64,000 nt of DNA, from positions 2,790,001-2,854,000 of the forward strand of contig OZ246890.1 of assembly GCA_965231815.1 (NCBI GenBank). The letters are read 5' to 3'. Position numbers and translations under genes: made by a program. Below are positions 42,315-49,730 of this stretch, in pieces (the first letter of the stretch is position 1; the number at the start of each line of letters is the position of its first letter). The stretch is from JAPPFW01 sp965231815 (GTDB taxonomy: Bacteria; Actinomycetota; Acidimicrobiia; Spongiisociales; Spongiisociaceae). The notes under the pieces were generated by a model. The model worked only from the letters and a program-made list of their open reading frames with translations, made no database searches and was not told where the DNA came from.

Positions 42315-43361
42315 ATTAAAGACCCGGGCAAGATCATCACGGTCAACGGTCCTATCGATCCGGACCAACTCGGGATCACCCTCATGCACGAGCATCTGCT
42401 GTTCACGTGCCTGATGTGGTTCCTGGAGGGGAACCACCGCGGACTGGGTTCTGATTCCTACATGCCGGTCACCGCCCATAACGCGGCGCTGTTGAGGGAG
42501 TTCCCATACCGCAGCCGCGACAACCTGATCAACACCGATTGGCGACTGAGCGCGCAGGAGGTCAGGCGCTTCAAGATGGCCCTCGGCCGCAGCGTGGTCG
42601 ACTCGTCAAACCTGGGATTGGGCAGAGACGTCTGGGGCCTGCGCAAGATCGCCGACGATGTCGGGATCAACATCATTTCGGGCACCGGCTATTACGTAGA
42701 CCATGCCCATCCTTGGTTCGTCGATTCGATGACCTCCGCCGAGTTGGCCGAGGGGATGATAGGCGACATCACCGGCGGGGCGGACGGGACCGACATAAGG
42801 TGCGGACTCATCGGGGAGATAGGTACCTCCGACCCCGTCACGACCAACGAGTGGAAGGTGCTGGAAGCTTCGGCCATCACCCACCACGCCACCGGCGCCG
42901 CCATCCAGATCCACGCACTTCACAAGCAGCGGCTGATGCCCTCCATTCTCGAGTTTCTGATCGAGGATCAAGGAGTCCATCCCAGCCGGGTCATCGCCGG
43001 CCATCTGGACCTCTGTTGTCACGACCGGCCCTATCTTGAGGAGATTGCCGCCTACGACACCTTCCTGGAACTGGACGATTGGGGCCATCCGTGCCCGACC
43101 GACGGGGTGTACGTGTCCGACGAGGACCGGATGGCGACCGTGGAATGGATGGTGGAGGACGGGCTGGGTGACAGGCTTCTGTTCGCCCACGACATAGGGC
43201 TCAAGGCCCGCCTGTCGAGCTTCGGCGGACCCGGCTGGGACCACATCATGAACGTGATACTGCCGTCACTCAAGGACCGGGGCATGCCGGTCGACACTCT
43301 CTACGGAACCGTCATCGATAATCCCGCCCGAGTCTTGCCCCTCGCCATGGAAGCGGCCTGA
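42315..43361 (+). CDS. Phosphotriesterase-family hydrolase, paralogue 2, probable ATT start
   Basis: The first ATG in frame (42384) would start the protein at MHEHLLF, in the middle of the first barrel strand. Upstream the frame reads IKDPGKIITVNGPIDPDQLG, matching residue for residue the N-terminus of the paralogue at 39947 (MKDQGKVITVNGLMEPDQLG). The first codon of that match is ATT at 42315, with GGAGGGAGGA at ideal distance. I therefore start at ATT, a rare start codon; alternatively the start was lost by a G-to-T change. Metal ligands (MHEH, LIGEIGTSDP, IQIHAL, IAGHLDL, FAHDIGLKAR) are complete, giving 348 residues. Confidence 0.85.
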   Translation: MKDPGKIITVNGPIDPDQLGITLMHEHLLFTCLMWFLEGNHRGLGSDSYMPVTAHNAALLREFPYRSRDNLINTDWRLSAQEVRRFKMALGRSVVDSSNLGLGRDVWGLRKIADDVGINIISGTGYYVDHAHPWFVDSMTSAELAEGMIGDITGGADGTDIRCGLIGEIGTSDPVTTNEWKVLEASAITHHATGAAIQIHALHKQRLMPSILEFLIEDQGVHPSRVIAGHLDLCCHDRPYLEEIAAYDTFLELDDWGHPCPTDGVYVSDEDRMATVEWMVEDGLGDRLLFAHDIGLKARLSSFGGPGWDHIMNVILPSLKDRGMPVDTLYGTVIDNPARVLPLAMEAA

Positions 43362-43391
43362 CGACCTCCCGCAGCCGGATGCCGGTTTTGG

Positions 43392-43422
43392 TTGGCACTG
43401 CCGCGACAGTGCCCGATAGGAT
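43392..43422 (+). promoter_or_regulatory. Candidate promoter and palindromic operator of the BMC operon
   Basis: TTGGCA (43392-43397) and TAGGAT (43417-43422, TANNNT type) are 19 bp apart. The perfect palindrome GGCACTG-N6-CAGTGCC (43394-43413) covers the -35 box and spacer, where a repressor would block polymerase. The start codon of the next gene at 43432 is only 10 bp after the -10 box and has no clear ribosome site, so the transcript may be leaderless. Confidence 0.45.
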
Positions 43423-43431
43423 GGGATACCT

Positions 43432-43899
43432 ATGGATTACAGGGTTGCCAACACCATAGAAGTGCTGAACCGCGCGACGAGCGCCATCTGGTACGAGATG
43501 CCGGAGGAGGTGCGTCGCTTACTTACCCGCCGGGGGACCAAGGGCTACGGCTGGCCGATGATCATCTGCGCCGAGGAGAACACGCGGGCTTTCGCCGACG
43601 ACATGGCGGTGTTACGTAACGCGGGGCGGGACCAGTCACTCGACCTAGAGACCCTGAAGCAGGTGATCCGGATGTTCTGTGACGCTCAGCTGGGTATCCT
43701 TCACAACTGGTACGGACTCGATGACAGCGTCGAGTTGGTCCGGAGTTCGCTCGATGCCCTCGATCACATTGAATCCCGTGAAGAGTACCTGGCTTTCACG
43801 CATGAGTTGAGCGTATATCTGGGCCGCCTCCATTGGTGGGCGGACACCCTGGTGCCGTGGGACGACATCAGCGCCAAGTACGAGGAAATGACCAACTAG
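43432..43899 (+). CDS. Hypothetical helical protein at the head of the BMC operon
   Basis: The 155-residue protein is not recognised. It is rich in helix-forming residues and aromatics: MDYRVANTIEVLNRATSAIW, GWPMIICAEENTRAF, QVIRMFCDAQLGILHNWYGL, and YLGRLHWWADTLVPWDDISA. No signal peptide or membrane segment is present. It starts at the ATG just behind the candidate promoter and is followed 21 bp later by the oxidoreductase, whose ribosome site is GAGGAGGAG. Its position suggests it is part of the BMC pathway or its control, but no function can be assigned. Confidence 0.65.
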   Translation: MDYRVANTIEVLNRATSAIWYEMPEEVRRLLTRRGTKGYGWPMIICAEENTRAFADDMAVLRNAGRDQSLDLETLKQVIRMFCDAQLGILHNWYGLDDSVELVRSSLDALDHIESREEYLAFTHELSVYLGRLHWWADTLVPWDDISAKYEEMTN

Positions 43900-43920
43900 C
43901 AGGGAATCGAGGAGGAGCCA

Positions 43921-44982
43921 GTGGCCGGACGAGACGGTAACTACAGGGTCGGGTGCGTGGGTGCGGGCTTCGTCGCCGAGGTGTACCACCTACCCGTCCA
44001 ACAGCGGGTCGAGGGTGTGGAGACGGTGGCGATAGCCGATCTCAACATGGACTTGGCCCGGCAAAGAGCAGACGAGTTCGGAGTCGCCGAGGTGTACGGC
44101 CCGTTCGAGGACATGATCGAGCAAGCCGACCTGGACATTGTCTCCATATGCGTACCACCGTTTCTCCACCTAGCGGTCACGAAAGCGGCCGCCGCAGCCG
44201 GGGTGCATGTCATCTGCGAGAAGCCGATGGCGGCATCACCGGAGGAGGTGGCGGAACTGGTCCAGGTTGTTGAGGACAGCGGGATCAAGTTCATGATCGC
44301 CGAGAACTTCTGGTGGTATCCCGACCTGGTCGACGCCAAAGCGAGGATCGACGCCGGGCTGATCGGGGACCTGTTTCATGTGCGAGTCGAAGATTTCATC
44401 AACGACATCGATCCCACCTATCGGCGGGACCACGAACGGTTCCTCATTTACGAGCAGGATGTTCACTACATAGACGTGATCCGCCACCTGGTTGATGACG
44501 ACGTGGTGCGAGTGCATGCGATGACCCGCCGGATCCCCACTCAGCAAATCGCAGGAGAGAACTTTGCCATGATCACCATGGAGTTCGCCAACGGCGTAAT
44601 CGCCCGGATCGACGAATGCTGGGTTTCAGCCCGCGGCGATCAGTACGTGATGCGGATGCGCATCGATGGCACCCTCGGCTCGATCTTCATCAACCAGCCC
44701 GATCATCCCTACAAGCTGTACACGGATAAGCAGGGTCTTGAGGGATGGCACTATCCACCAACCGACACCAAGCCTCCGGGCGGGCACACGGTGGTGGGGT
44801 ATTCGGCCCCCTGGCCGGCCGACGAACTCCGAGAGGGTACGGTGGGGTGCTACATGGCCTTTCTCGACTACCTGAACGACGGCATCCCGCCCGCCACAGT
44901 GGCATCCGATAACGCCAAGACGATGGAGGTCGTGTTCGCAGCCTACGAGTCAGCCGAAACCCAGCAGGTGATCCACCTGTGA
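43921..44982 (+). CDS. Gfo/Idh/MocA family oxidoreductase
   Basis: The 353-residue protein has an N-terminal Rossmann fold (YRVGCVGAGFVAEVYHLPVQ) with ADLNMDLARQRADEFG after the second strand. SICVPPFLHLAVTKAA and the family motif VICEKPMAAS follow. The C-terminal alpha/beta domain has HVRVEDFINDIDP and the EQDVHYIDVIRHLVDDD segment with the likely catalytic His. It would oxidise or reduce a sugar-, cyclitol- or hydroxy-acid-like substrate with NAD(P). GTG start after ATCGAGGAGGAGCCA. In the BMC operon it could supply the aldehyde dehydrogenase substrate or recycle NADH; it has no tag for the shell. Confidence 0.9.
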   Translation: MAGRDGNYRVGCVGAGFVAEVYHLPVQQRVEGVETVAIADLNMDLARQRADEFGVAEVYGPFEDMIEQADLDIVSICVPPFLHLAVTKAAAAAGVHVICEKPMAASPEEVAELVQVVEDSGIKFMIAENFWWYPDLVDAKARIDAGLIGDLFHVRVEDFINDIDPTYRRDHERFLIYEQDVHYIDVIRHLVDDDVVRVHAMTRRIPTQQIAGENFAMITMEFANGVIARIDECWVSARGDQYVMRMRIDGTLGSIFINQPDHPYKLYTDKQGLEGWHYPPTDTKPPGGHTVVGYSAPWPADELREGTVGCYMAFLDYLNDGIPPATVASDNAKTMEVVFAAYESAETQQVIHL

Positions 44983-45032
44983 TCCTTCGATCCCCCCGAC
45001 CGGATTACCCCGTTTAGGGGGCAGGCCCTCTG

Positions 45033-45854
45033 ATGGCCACGGCGTTGCGGGACGGGCTGCTCGATTACTTCCGTTCGGACGGGTGGGCTGCAGCCCAAGC
45101 CCTGCTGGAGAATCCGGGGGTCAGTTTCTTCGAGGCGAAGGTAACCACCCGGATCCACCCGTTGTCGCTGGAGTTCTTGTTCGTCGAGTACCTGGATCGG
45201 ATCGGCCGTCGGGTGCGTAATGTGGGCCACGCCTTCGTCGGCGAATGGGGGTGGATCAAGATCTACCCGGAGGTCCGACCGGTGCTCAATATCGTGTGGC
45301 GGTACGACGACTCCTCGGTCATCGCAGCCCACCCCGAGGACTTCCTGGATGTGTGGACCGACGAGGGAGAGCGTGAATACCTGGAGGATGTCGGGCCGAG
45401 AAGGATTGCCCGGGAGGACCGGGACGGGATCCTGTCGTACCTGGTGTCGGCGCACTGGAAGCAGGTTCTGGACCGGTACGCTGATTACGAGACAGAGCAC
45501 TTCCACACCTACCTCAACACCGACCTGCACCCCCACGACCTCGCCCCCTACCTGGTGGAGAGCCTGGCCGAGCGGGGATTCACGCTCCGGGTTCCCCCCT
45601 TCTTCCTGGCAAGGCCCGATCTCGGGCTCATGTGGATCGGCCTAGCTCCCGACGGGATGACCTCCCAGGAGGTGGCCTGCATCCATACTCCCGGCACCCT
45701 CCTCGAGCCGAAGCGGCTCACCGATCAGGACCGGGAGTATGGGGGTGATCCCTGGACGGTGACCGACTTTCGCCGACGGGTAGCCCGAGACCCGTACGAG
45801 GTTCTCACACTGTCCGAGGCGAGGGGAATAGTCGATGAGATGGTGGGGCAGTGA
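45033..45854 (+). CDS. Unknown protein with duplicated W...IHP module, coupled to the BMC aldehyde dehydrogenase
   Basis: The 273-residue paralogue of the protein at 37094-37903 keeps both modules: LDYFRSDGWAAAQALLENPG to TTRIHPLSLEFLF (residues 10-52) and LSYLVSAHWKQVLDRYADYE to NTDLHPHDLAPYL (residues 132-178). Shared blocks are RNVGHAFVGEWGWIKIY, FFLARPDLGLMWIGLAP, IHTPGTLLEPKRLT and YGGDPWTVTDFRRRVARDPY. No family is recognised. The stop overlaps the GTG of the aldehyde dehydrogenase by 4 bp (GTGA), so the two are made together. Conserved Trp and Asp/Glu-His residues make an enzyme plausible. Confidence 0.8.
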   Translation: MATALRDGLLDYFRSDGWAAAQALLENPGVSFFEAKVTTRIHPLSLEFLFVEYLDRIGRRVRNVGHAFVGEWGWIKIYPEVRPVLNIVWRYDDSSVIAAHPEDFLDVWTDEGEREYLEDVGPRRIAREDRDGILSYLVSAHWKQVLDRYADYETEHFHTYLNTDLHPHDLAPYLVESLAERGFTLRVPPFFLARPDLGLMWIGLAPDGMTSQEVACIHTPGTLLEPKRLTDQDREYGGDPWTVTDFRRRVARDPYEVLTLSEARGIVDEMVGQ

Positions 45855-47629
45855 GGAGGTTCGTCACCAGCGAGGACATTCGTCAACTAGCCGAGATCGG
45901 CGAGTTCGAGTTCATGATGCGCGAGGGCACGGTCCTGACCGATGCAGCCCTCGACGAGGCCCACCGCCTAGGCGTTAGCTTGGTGGAAGGGTCCCGCCTG
46001 GCCGTTCCCCGGCCTGCGGCTACGGATGATCGGCCCGCTTCGTTCCCGCAGGTTCCCACGCCCCGCCCCTCCCAGGCGTTGACCGCTCCACCTCGAAACG
46101 ATTCCACGACTCCCTCGGACGACCCGCCCCGCTTCGAGGGTCTTCCGGACCACTCCCACCTTCACTCACAACTCCTGATCGACGGTGAGTTCCGCGACGC
46201 CGCCGACGGGTCCACCAACCCTTCCGTGGACCCCGCCACCAACGAGACCATCCTGGATGTGGCTGCAGCAGCTGCGGAGGACATTGATCTGGCAGTCCGG
46301 TCTGCTAGGCGGGCCTTTCGTAACTGGCGGCTGATGGACCCGGCTGACCGAGCCGATCTGCTACTCAAGGTTGCCGAGCGGATCGAGAATGAGCACGAGT
46401 TTCTTGCCAAGGTAGAGAGCCAAGACGTCGGGCGGCCGATACGGGAGACCACTCTGATCGACCTGCCGGCTTCCTGGGATCCGTTCCGGTTCTTCCAGGG
46501 CCTTGTACGGGCCATAGACGGTAGGGTTCTGGCCCTTCCCCGGGACTCACTCGACTACGTGCGCAAGGAGCCCATGGGAGTGGTGGGAATGATCATTCCC
46601 TGGAACTTCCCGCTGCACATCGCTTGCCGCAAATCCGCCGCGGCACTGGCGGCCGGCAACACCATCGTTCTCAAACCTCCGGAGTTGGCCCCCCTAACCT
46701 GTCTTGAGTTGGGACGTATTTGCACGGAGGCCGGCCTTCCTCCGGGTGTGTTCAACGTGGTCCCCGGCACCGGGGAGGTGGCGGGGAGGGCTCTGGTCCG
46801 CCACCAGGGTGTGGACAAGATCGCCTTCACCGGATCGACAGTGGTAGGTCGCTCTGTGATGCGGGGATCAGCTGGAACCATAAAGCGGGTGTCGCTTGAG
46901 TTGGGCGGCAAATCCCCGTCGATAGTCTTCGCCGATGCCAACCTCGACCGAGCAGTGAGCGGTGCCCTGTTCGGGATCTACCTGGCGCAAGGGCAGGTGT
47001 GCTCGGCCGGCTCCCGGATACTTGTGGAACGGCCCATATACGATGAGTTCTTGGAGCGGTTTGCCGCTAGAGCGGCATCCATACGGATCGGTTTGCCGTG
47101 GCAATGGCGGACGCAGTTGGGCCCCTTGGTTAATAAACGCCAGATGGAGCGCGTCAACGAATACGTTGACATCGGCAGGGCTGAGGGAGCGACGGTTATC
47201 GGGGGCGGCTCCCCGCATGATGATGCCGAACTCGCCCGGGGAAACTTTATGGCGCCAACTTGCTTCGCCAATGTGGAACCCGGGTTCAGGATCGCGCAGG
47301 AGGAGATATTCGGTCCTGTGGCTGTGTTGATGCCCTTCAGCGGCGAGGAGGAGGCCGTCCGGCTGGCCAACGATGTTCGATACGGATTGGCGGCCGGCAT
47401 CTGGACCACGGATATCGGTAGGGCGCACAGGGTGGCTCGGGACTTGGAGGCCGGCTCCATCTGGGTCAACCACTTCGGCGTGTATCCCAGCGAAGCGCCT
47501 TTCGGTGGTTACAAGGAGAGCGGCACCGGACACGACCTAGGCTTGGAGTCGCTGCATGAGTACATGGAAACCAAGAACGTGCATGTCAACATAGGACGCG
47601 GATTCAATGACTGGTACAAGAAAAACTGA
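45851..47629 (+). CDS. BMC-associated aldehyde dehydrogenase with N-terminal EutQ-like tag
   Basis: The 592-residue protein has three parts. Residues 1-47 (MRRFVTSEDIRQLAEIGEFE and LTDAALDEAHRLGVSLVEG) resemble the EutQ N-terminus and the N-terminus of the DUF3830 protein at 48942. Residues 50-100 are a Pro/Ser/Thr linker. Residues 105-592 are a classic NAD-dependent aldehyde dehydrogenase with N252 (IIPWNFPLH), K275 (IVLKPPE), E350 (SLELGGKS) and the catalytic C384 (GQVCSAGSR). It looks like the hydrolytic type that makes free acids, not the CoA-acylating PduP/EutE type. It is translated in overlap with the upstream gene and followed 12 bp later by the BMC-H shell gene. The tag probably targets it to the shell. 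Confidence 0.9.
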   Translation: MRRFVTSEDIRQLAEIGEFEFMMREGTVLTDAALDEAHRLGVSLVEGSRLAVPRPAATDDRPASFPQVPTPRPSQALTAPPRNDSTTPSDDPPRFEGLPDHSHLHSQLLIDGEFRDAADGSTNPSVDPATNETILDVAAAAAEDIDLAVRSARRAFRNWRLMDPADRADLLLKVAERIENEHEFLAKVESQDVGRPIRETTLIDLPASWDPFRFFQGLVRAIDGRVLALPRDSLDYVRKEPMGVVGMIIPWNFPLHIACRKSAAALAAGNTIVLKPPELAPLTCLELGRICTEAGLPPGVFNVVPGTGEVAGRALVRHQGVDKIAFTGSTVVGRSVMRGSAGTIKRVSLELGGKSPSIVFADANLDRAVSGALFGIYLAQGQVCSAGSRILVERPIYDEFLERFAARAASIRIGLPWQWRTQLGPLVNKRQMERVNEYVDIGRAEGATVIGGGSPHDDAELARGNFMAPTCFANVEPGFRIAQEEIFGPVAVLMPFSGEEEAVRLANDVRYGLAAGIWTTDIGRAHRVARDLEAGSIWVNHFGVYPSEAPFGGYKESGTGHDLGLESLHEYMETKNVHVNIGRGFNDWYKKN

Positions 47630-47641
47630 GGAGGTCGGATC

Positions 47642-47920
47642 ATGCAAGGTGCTCTAGGGTTGATAGAGACCCGCGGGCTGGTCGGCGCCATAGAGGCGGC
47701 CGACGCGATGGCCAAAGCGGCCCGCGTCGAGATCATCGGTCACGAGGCGATCGGCGGAGGCTACGTCACGGTCATGGTGCAGGGCGAGGTTGGCGCGGTG
47801 AAATCGGCGGTGGACGTCGGTGCTTCCGCGGCCAAGAAGGTCGGGGATCTCGTGGCCGCCCATCTGATCCCCAAACCCCATAAGGAATTGGCGAAGGTGA
47901 GCGCTCTGCTCGACGACTGA
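47642..47920 (+). CDS. BMC-H shell hexamer protein
   Basis: The 92-residue protein is a single BMC domain: ALGLIETRGLVGAIEAADAM, the pore loop EAIGGGYVTVMVQGEVGAVK (residues 35-54) and VDVGASAAKKVGDLVAAHLI. The length is right for the hexamers that tile microcompartment facets. The pore loop reads IGGGY against the usual G-S-G of PduA-like proteins, so pore lining is small and probably backbone-dominated. The start follows GAGGAGG. It lies immediately behind the tagged aldehyde dehydrogenase and 113 bp before the vertex gene. Confidence 0.95.
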   Translation: MQGALGLIETRGLVGAIEAADAMAKAARVEIIGHEAIGGGYVTVMVQGEVGAVKSAVDVGASAAKKVGDLVAAHLIPKPHKELAKVSALLDD

Positions 47921-47975
47921 TCATGGTCTCCGATGGGGAGGGTGCCAAAAAGACAATCTAGCAGGGTTTTACGTA

Positions 47976-47999
47976 CCCTCCTCGTCCGTTGGAGGAGGG
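47976..47999 (+). promoter_or_regulatory. Hairpin between BMC-H and BMC-P genes
   Basis: CCCTCCTC and GAGGAGGG form an 8-bp stem with an 8-nt loop, not followed by a T run. It could protect the upstream BMC-H message or slow read-through, so that far more hexamer than vertex protein is made. The role is inference from position. Confidence 0.35.
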
Positions 48000-48033
48000 A
48001 TGAGCAGCCGAGAGCGAGAGCGAGGAGGCATTG

Positions 48034-48300
48034 ATGTTGTTGTGCCGTGTTACGGGAACCACCGTCGTGACGGCGCGCGCCGCCGGTCTGGGAGGAGCCA
48101 AGCTGTTGGTGGTCCGGCCGGAGGGCGGTGACTCCGTTTCGTCGTTCGTGGCGGTGGACGCTGTGGGAGCCGGGTCCGGGGATCTGGTACTGGTAGCCGA
48201 GGGCAGCGCGGCGAGGATTCCCGAAGCAATCGTGTCGGCTCCGACCGATGCAGCCGTTGTCGGCATTGTTGACGAAACAAGCCACGACCCGGGATGCTGA
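48034..48300 (+). CDS. BMC-P (EutN/CcmL) vertex pentamer protein
   Basis: The 88-residue protein matches the EutN/CcmL fold: MLLCRVTGTTVVTARAAGL, KLLVVRPE, FVAVDAVGAGSGDLVLVAEG, SAARI and DAAVVGIVDE. These pentamers cap the vertices of the shell. Start at the ATG at 48034 after GAGGAGGCATTG; a TTG one codon upstream is possible. Its stop overlaps the start of the BMC-T gene by 7 bp. It is the only BMC-P in the window, as expected for a minimal shell. Confidence 0.93.
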   Translation: MLLCRVTGTTVVTARAAGLGGAKLLVVRPEGGDSVSSFVAVDAVGAGSGDLVLVAEGSAARIPEAIVSAPTDAAVVGIVDETSHDPGC

Positions 48301-48932
48301 CGGTGACGAGTCCAGGACAATCGGGTAGCGGGAGCGGCAACTCTTTGCGCGCCTACGTATATGTGGACAAGATGCAGCCCACTTGGGCGGCCTACGTGGG
48401 AAGGAACGACAAAGAAAGTTCGGGACTGGAAGGGATGGCGCAGCTTTATGTGGAGGTTGCGCCCGCCACGCTGGTGTTCTCGCTCGCCAACGCCGCGCTG
48501 AAGAACACCGAGACGTCCTCATCCATGCTGGTTGCCGAGCGGAGATACGGGACGCTCGAACTACACTCGGCCAACCCCGACGCGGTCCGCCAGGCCGGAA
48601 CCATCATCCTGGCGATGATCGGCAGTTCCTCGGCCCCCGGCATCGTGCCCTCGGCGGTGACTACCCGTATCGTCAACAACGTGACCGGCATCGAAGCCGG
48701 GCTGGTGAACCGGATGCGTGTCCGCAGCCGGCTCAGAGAAGGTGACGCCATGCTGGTCGTGGAGACGGAGCCCGCCGCCTACGTGGCACTGGCCGCCAAC
48801 GAAGTGGAGAAGCACACCTCGCTGCGCATGATCCTCGTGCGGCTCCACGGCGCCAGCGGTCGTCTGATCCTCGCCGGGAGCGAAGCCGAGGTGGAGATCG
48901 GGCGCCAGGTGGCTCTCGGGGCCCTCGGGTAG
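48294..48932 (+). CDS. BMC-T shell protein (tandem BMC domains, probably permuted)
   Basis: The 212-residue protein contains two BMC domains. The first is in AQLYVEVAPATLVFSLANAA with YGTLELHSANPDAVRQAG, and the second is in MLVVETEPAAYVALAANEVE with GRLILAGSEAEVEIGRQVA. The opening strand RAYVYVDKMQPTWAAYVGRN ahead of the first domain suggests circular permutation, as in several BMC-T groups. BMC-T trimers form facets and often gated pores for larger substrates or cofactors. It overlaps the BMC-P gene and is followed 9 bp later by the tagged DUF3830 gene. Assignment as BMC-T is firm; its subgroup is not. Confidence 0.88.
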   Translation: MLTVTSPGQSGSGSGNSLRAYVYVDKMQPTWAAYVGRNDKESSGLEGMAQLYVEVAPATLVFSLANAALKNTETSSSMLVAERRYGTLELHSANPDAVRQAGTIILAMIGSSSAPGIVPSAVTTRIVNNVTGIEAGLVNRMRVRSRLREGDAMLVVETEPAAYVALAANEVEKHTSLRMILVRLHGASGRLILAGSEAEVEIGRQVALGALG

Positions 48933-48941
48933 GGGGGAGTC

Positions 48942-49490
48942 GTGCGCCAGATACTGACCACCGAGGATATCCGGACCGCAATCCGCCGGGGCAAGACGGA
49001 GTTGGTTGTCGAGCCCCCGACCATCATCACCGCAGCCGCTCGGGACGAGGCCAACCTGGCCGGGCTCCGGATCATCGAAGGTCCCAAGGACCGCAACGCC
49101 GACATAGTCATCAAGGTGTCCGGCGAAGATATCCGGGCGACGCTACTACTCGACGAGGCGCCTGTCACCGCGTCGGCCATCCGTGACCTCCTTCCCCTCT
49201 CCGGTACCGTCAACCATGCCCGCCTAGCCGGCGACGAACTGATGTTCCCGATCCGGACCTACCTGGGTCCGGAGAACCAATCCAAGGCTCAATCGGCGGG
49301 AAACATCGCCTATTGGCCTGACCGGATGATCATCGCCATGTTCTACGGGGACACCGGCGGTGTGGGTCTCACCAACGTATTCGCACGGGTGGTCGCCGAC
49401 GACATGGAAGCCTTCCGCAAGGCGGGAGACTTCGTCTGGAAAAACCAGGGAGTGGAACTCCGCATCGAGCATGCCAGGCCGCCGGCGTAG
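48942..49490 (+). CDS. DUF3830 (cyclophilin-like) protein with N-terminal EutQ-like BMC tag
   Basis: The 182-residue protein starts at GTG after AGGGGGGAGTC. Residues 1-47 (MRQILTTEDIRTAIRRGKTE, then IITAAARDEANLAGLRIIEG) parallel the tag of the aldehyde dehydrogenase at 45851. Residues 52-182 are a DUF3830 domain with the cyclophilin-like pattern: IRATLLLDEAPVTASAIRDL, LPLSGTVNHARLAGDELMFP, GNIAYWPDRMIIAMFYGDT and NVFARVVADDMEAFRKAGDF. DUF3830 has no established reaction. The shared tag and position behind the shell genes make it the best candidate for an encapsulated enzyme or scaffold specific to this BMC. Confidence 0.85.
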   Translation: MRQILTTEDIRTAIRRGKTELVVEPPTIITAAARDEANLAGLRIIEGPKDRNADIVIKVSGEDIRATLLLDEAPVTASAIRDLLPLSGTVNHARLAGDELMFPIRTYLGPENQSKAQSAGNIAYWPDRMIIAMFYGDTGGVGLTNVFARVVADDMEAFRKAGDFVWKNQGVELRIEHARPPA

Positions 49491-49730
49491 CAGAGTTCGG
49501 CTAAGGGAGCTCCGCACCGAGAGGCCGCGTTCGTCCCTGATGCCGGGTCGCTCAAGTGCGTGTCACTTCTGCAAAAGTTTATCCCCCCAATTCACTCGTG
49601 CGGGTTGTTGTGAACCGTACCGGGTATTCCCGATGCGTGTCACACCCCCGCCGTACAGTTACAAGTGTTGATCGGCGGACCAGCAGACCGTTGCCTAGCC
49701 CCGATTATTCATGGATAGGGGTATGGAGGA
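49491..49730. other. Intergenic stretch behind the BMC operon
   Basis: No gene was found. The stretch contains CCCCGATTATTCATGGATAG near 49699, similar to short motifs at 15387, 37911 and 55400. No clear terminator hairpin with a T run is visible. Confidence 0.5.

Noticed and set aside
43432..49490. A Pdu, Eut or carboxysome operon
   Set aside because: No diol dehydratase, EutBC, glycyl-radical enzyme, RuBisCO or phosphotransacylase is present in the window; only shell genes, a tagged aldehyde dehydrogenase and DUF3830 are.
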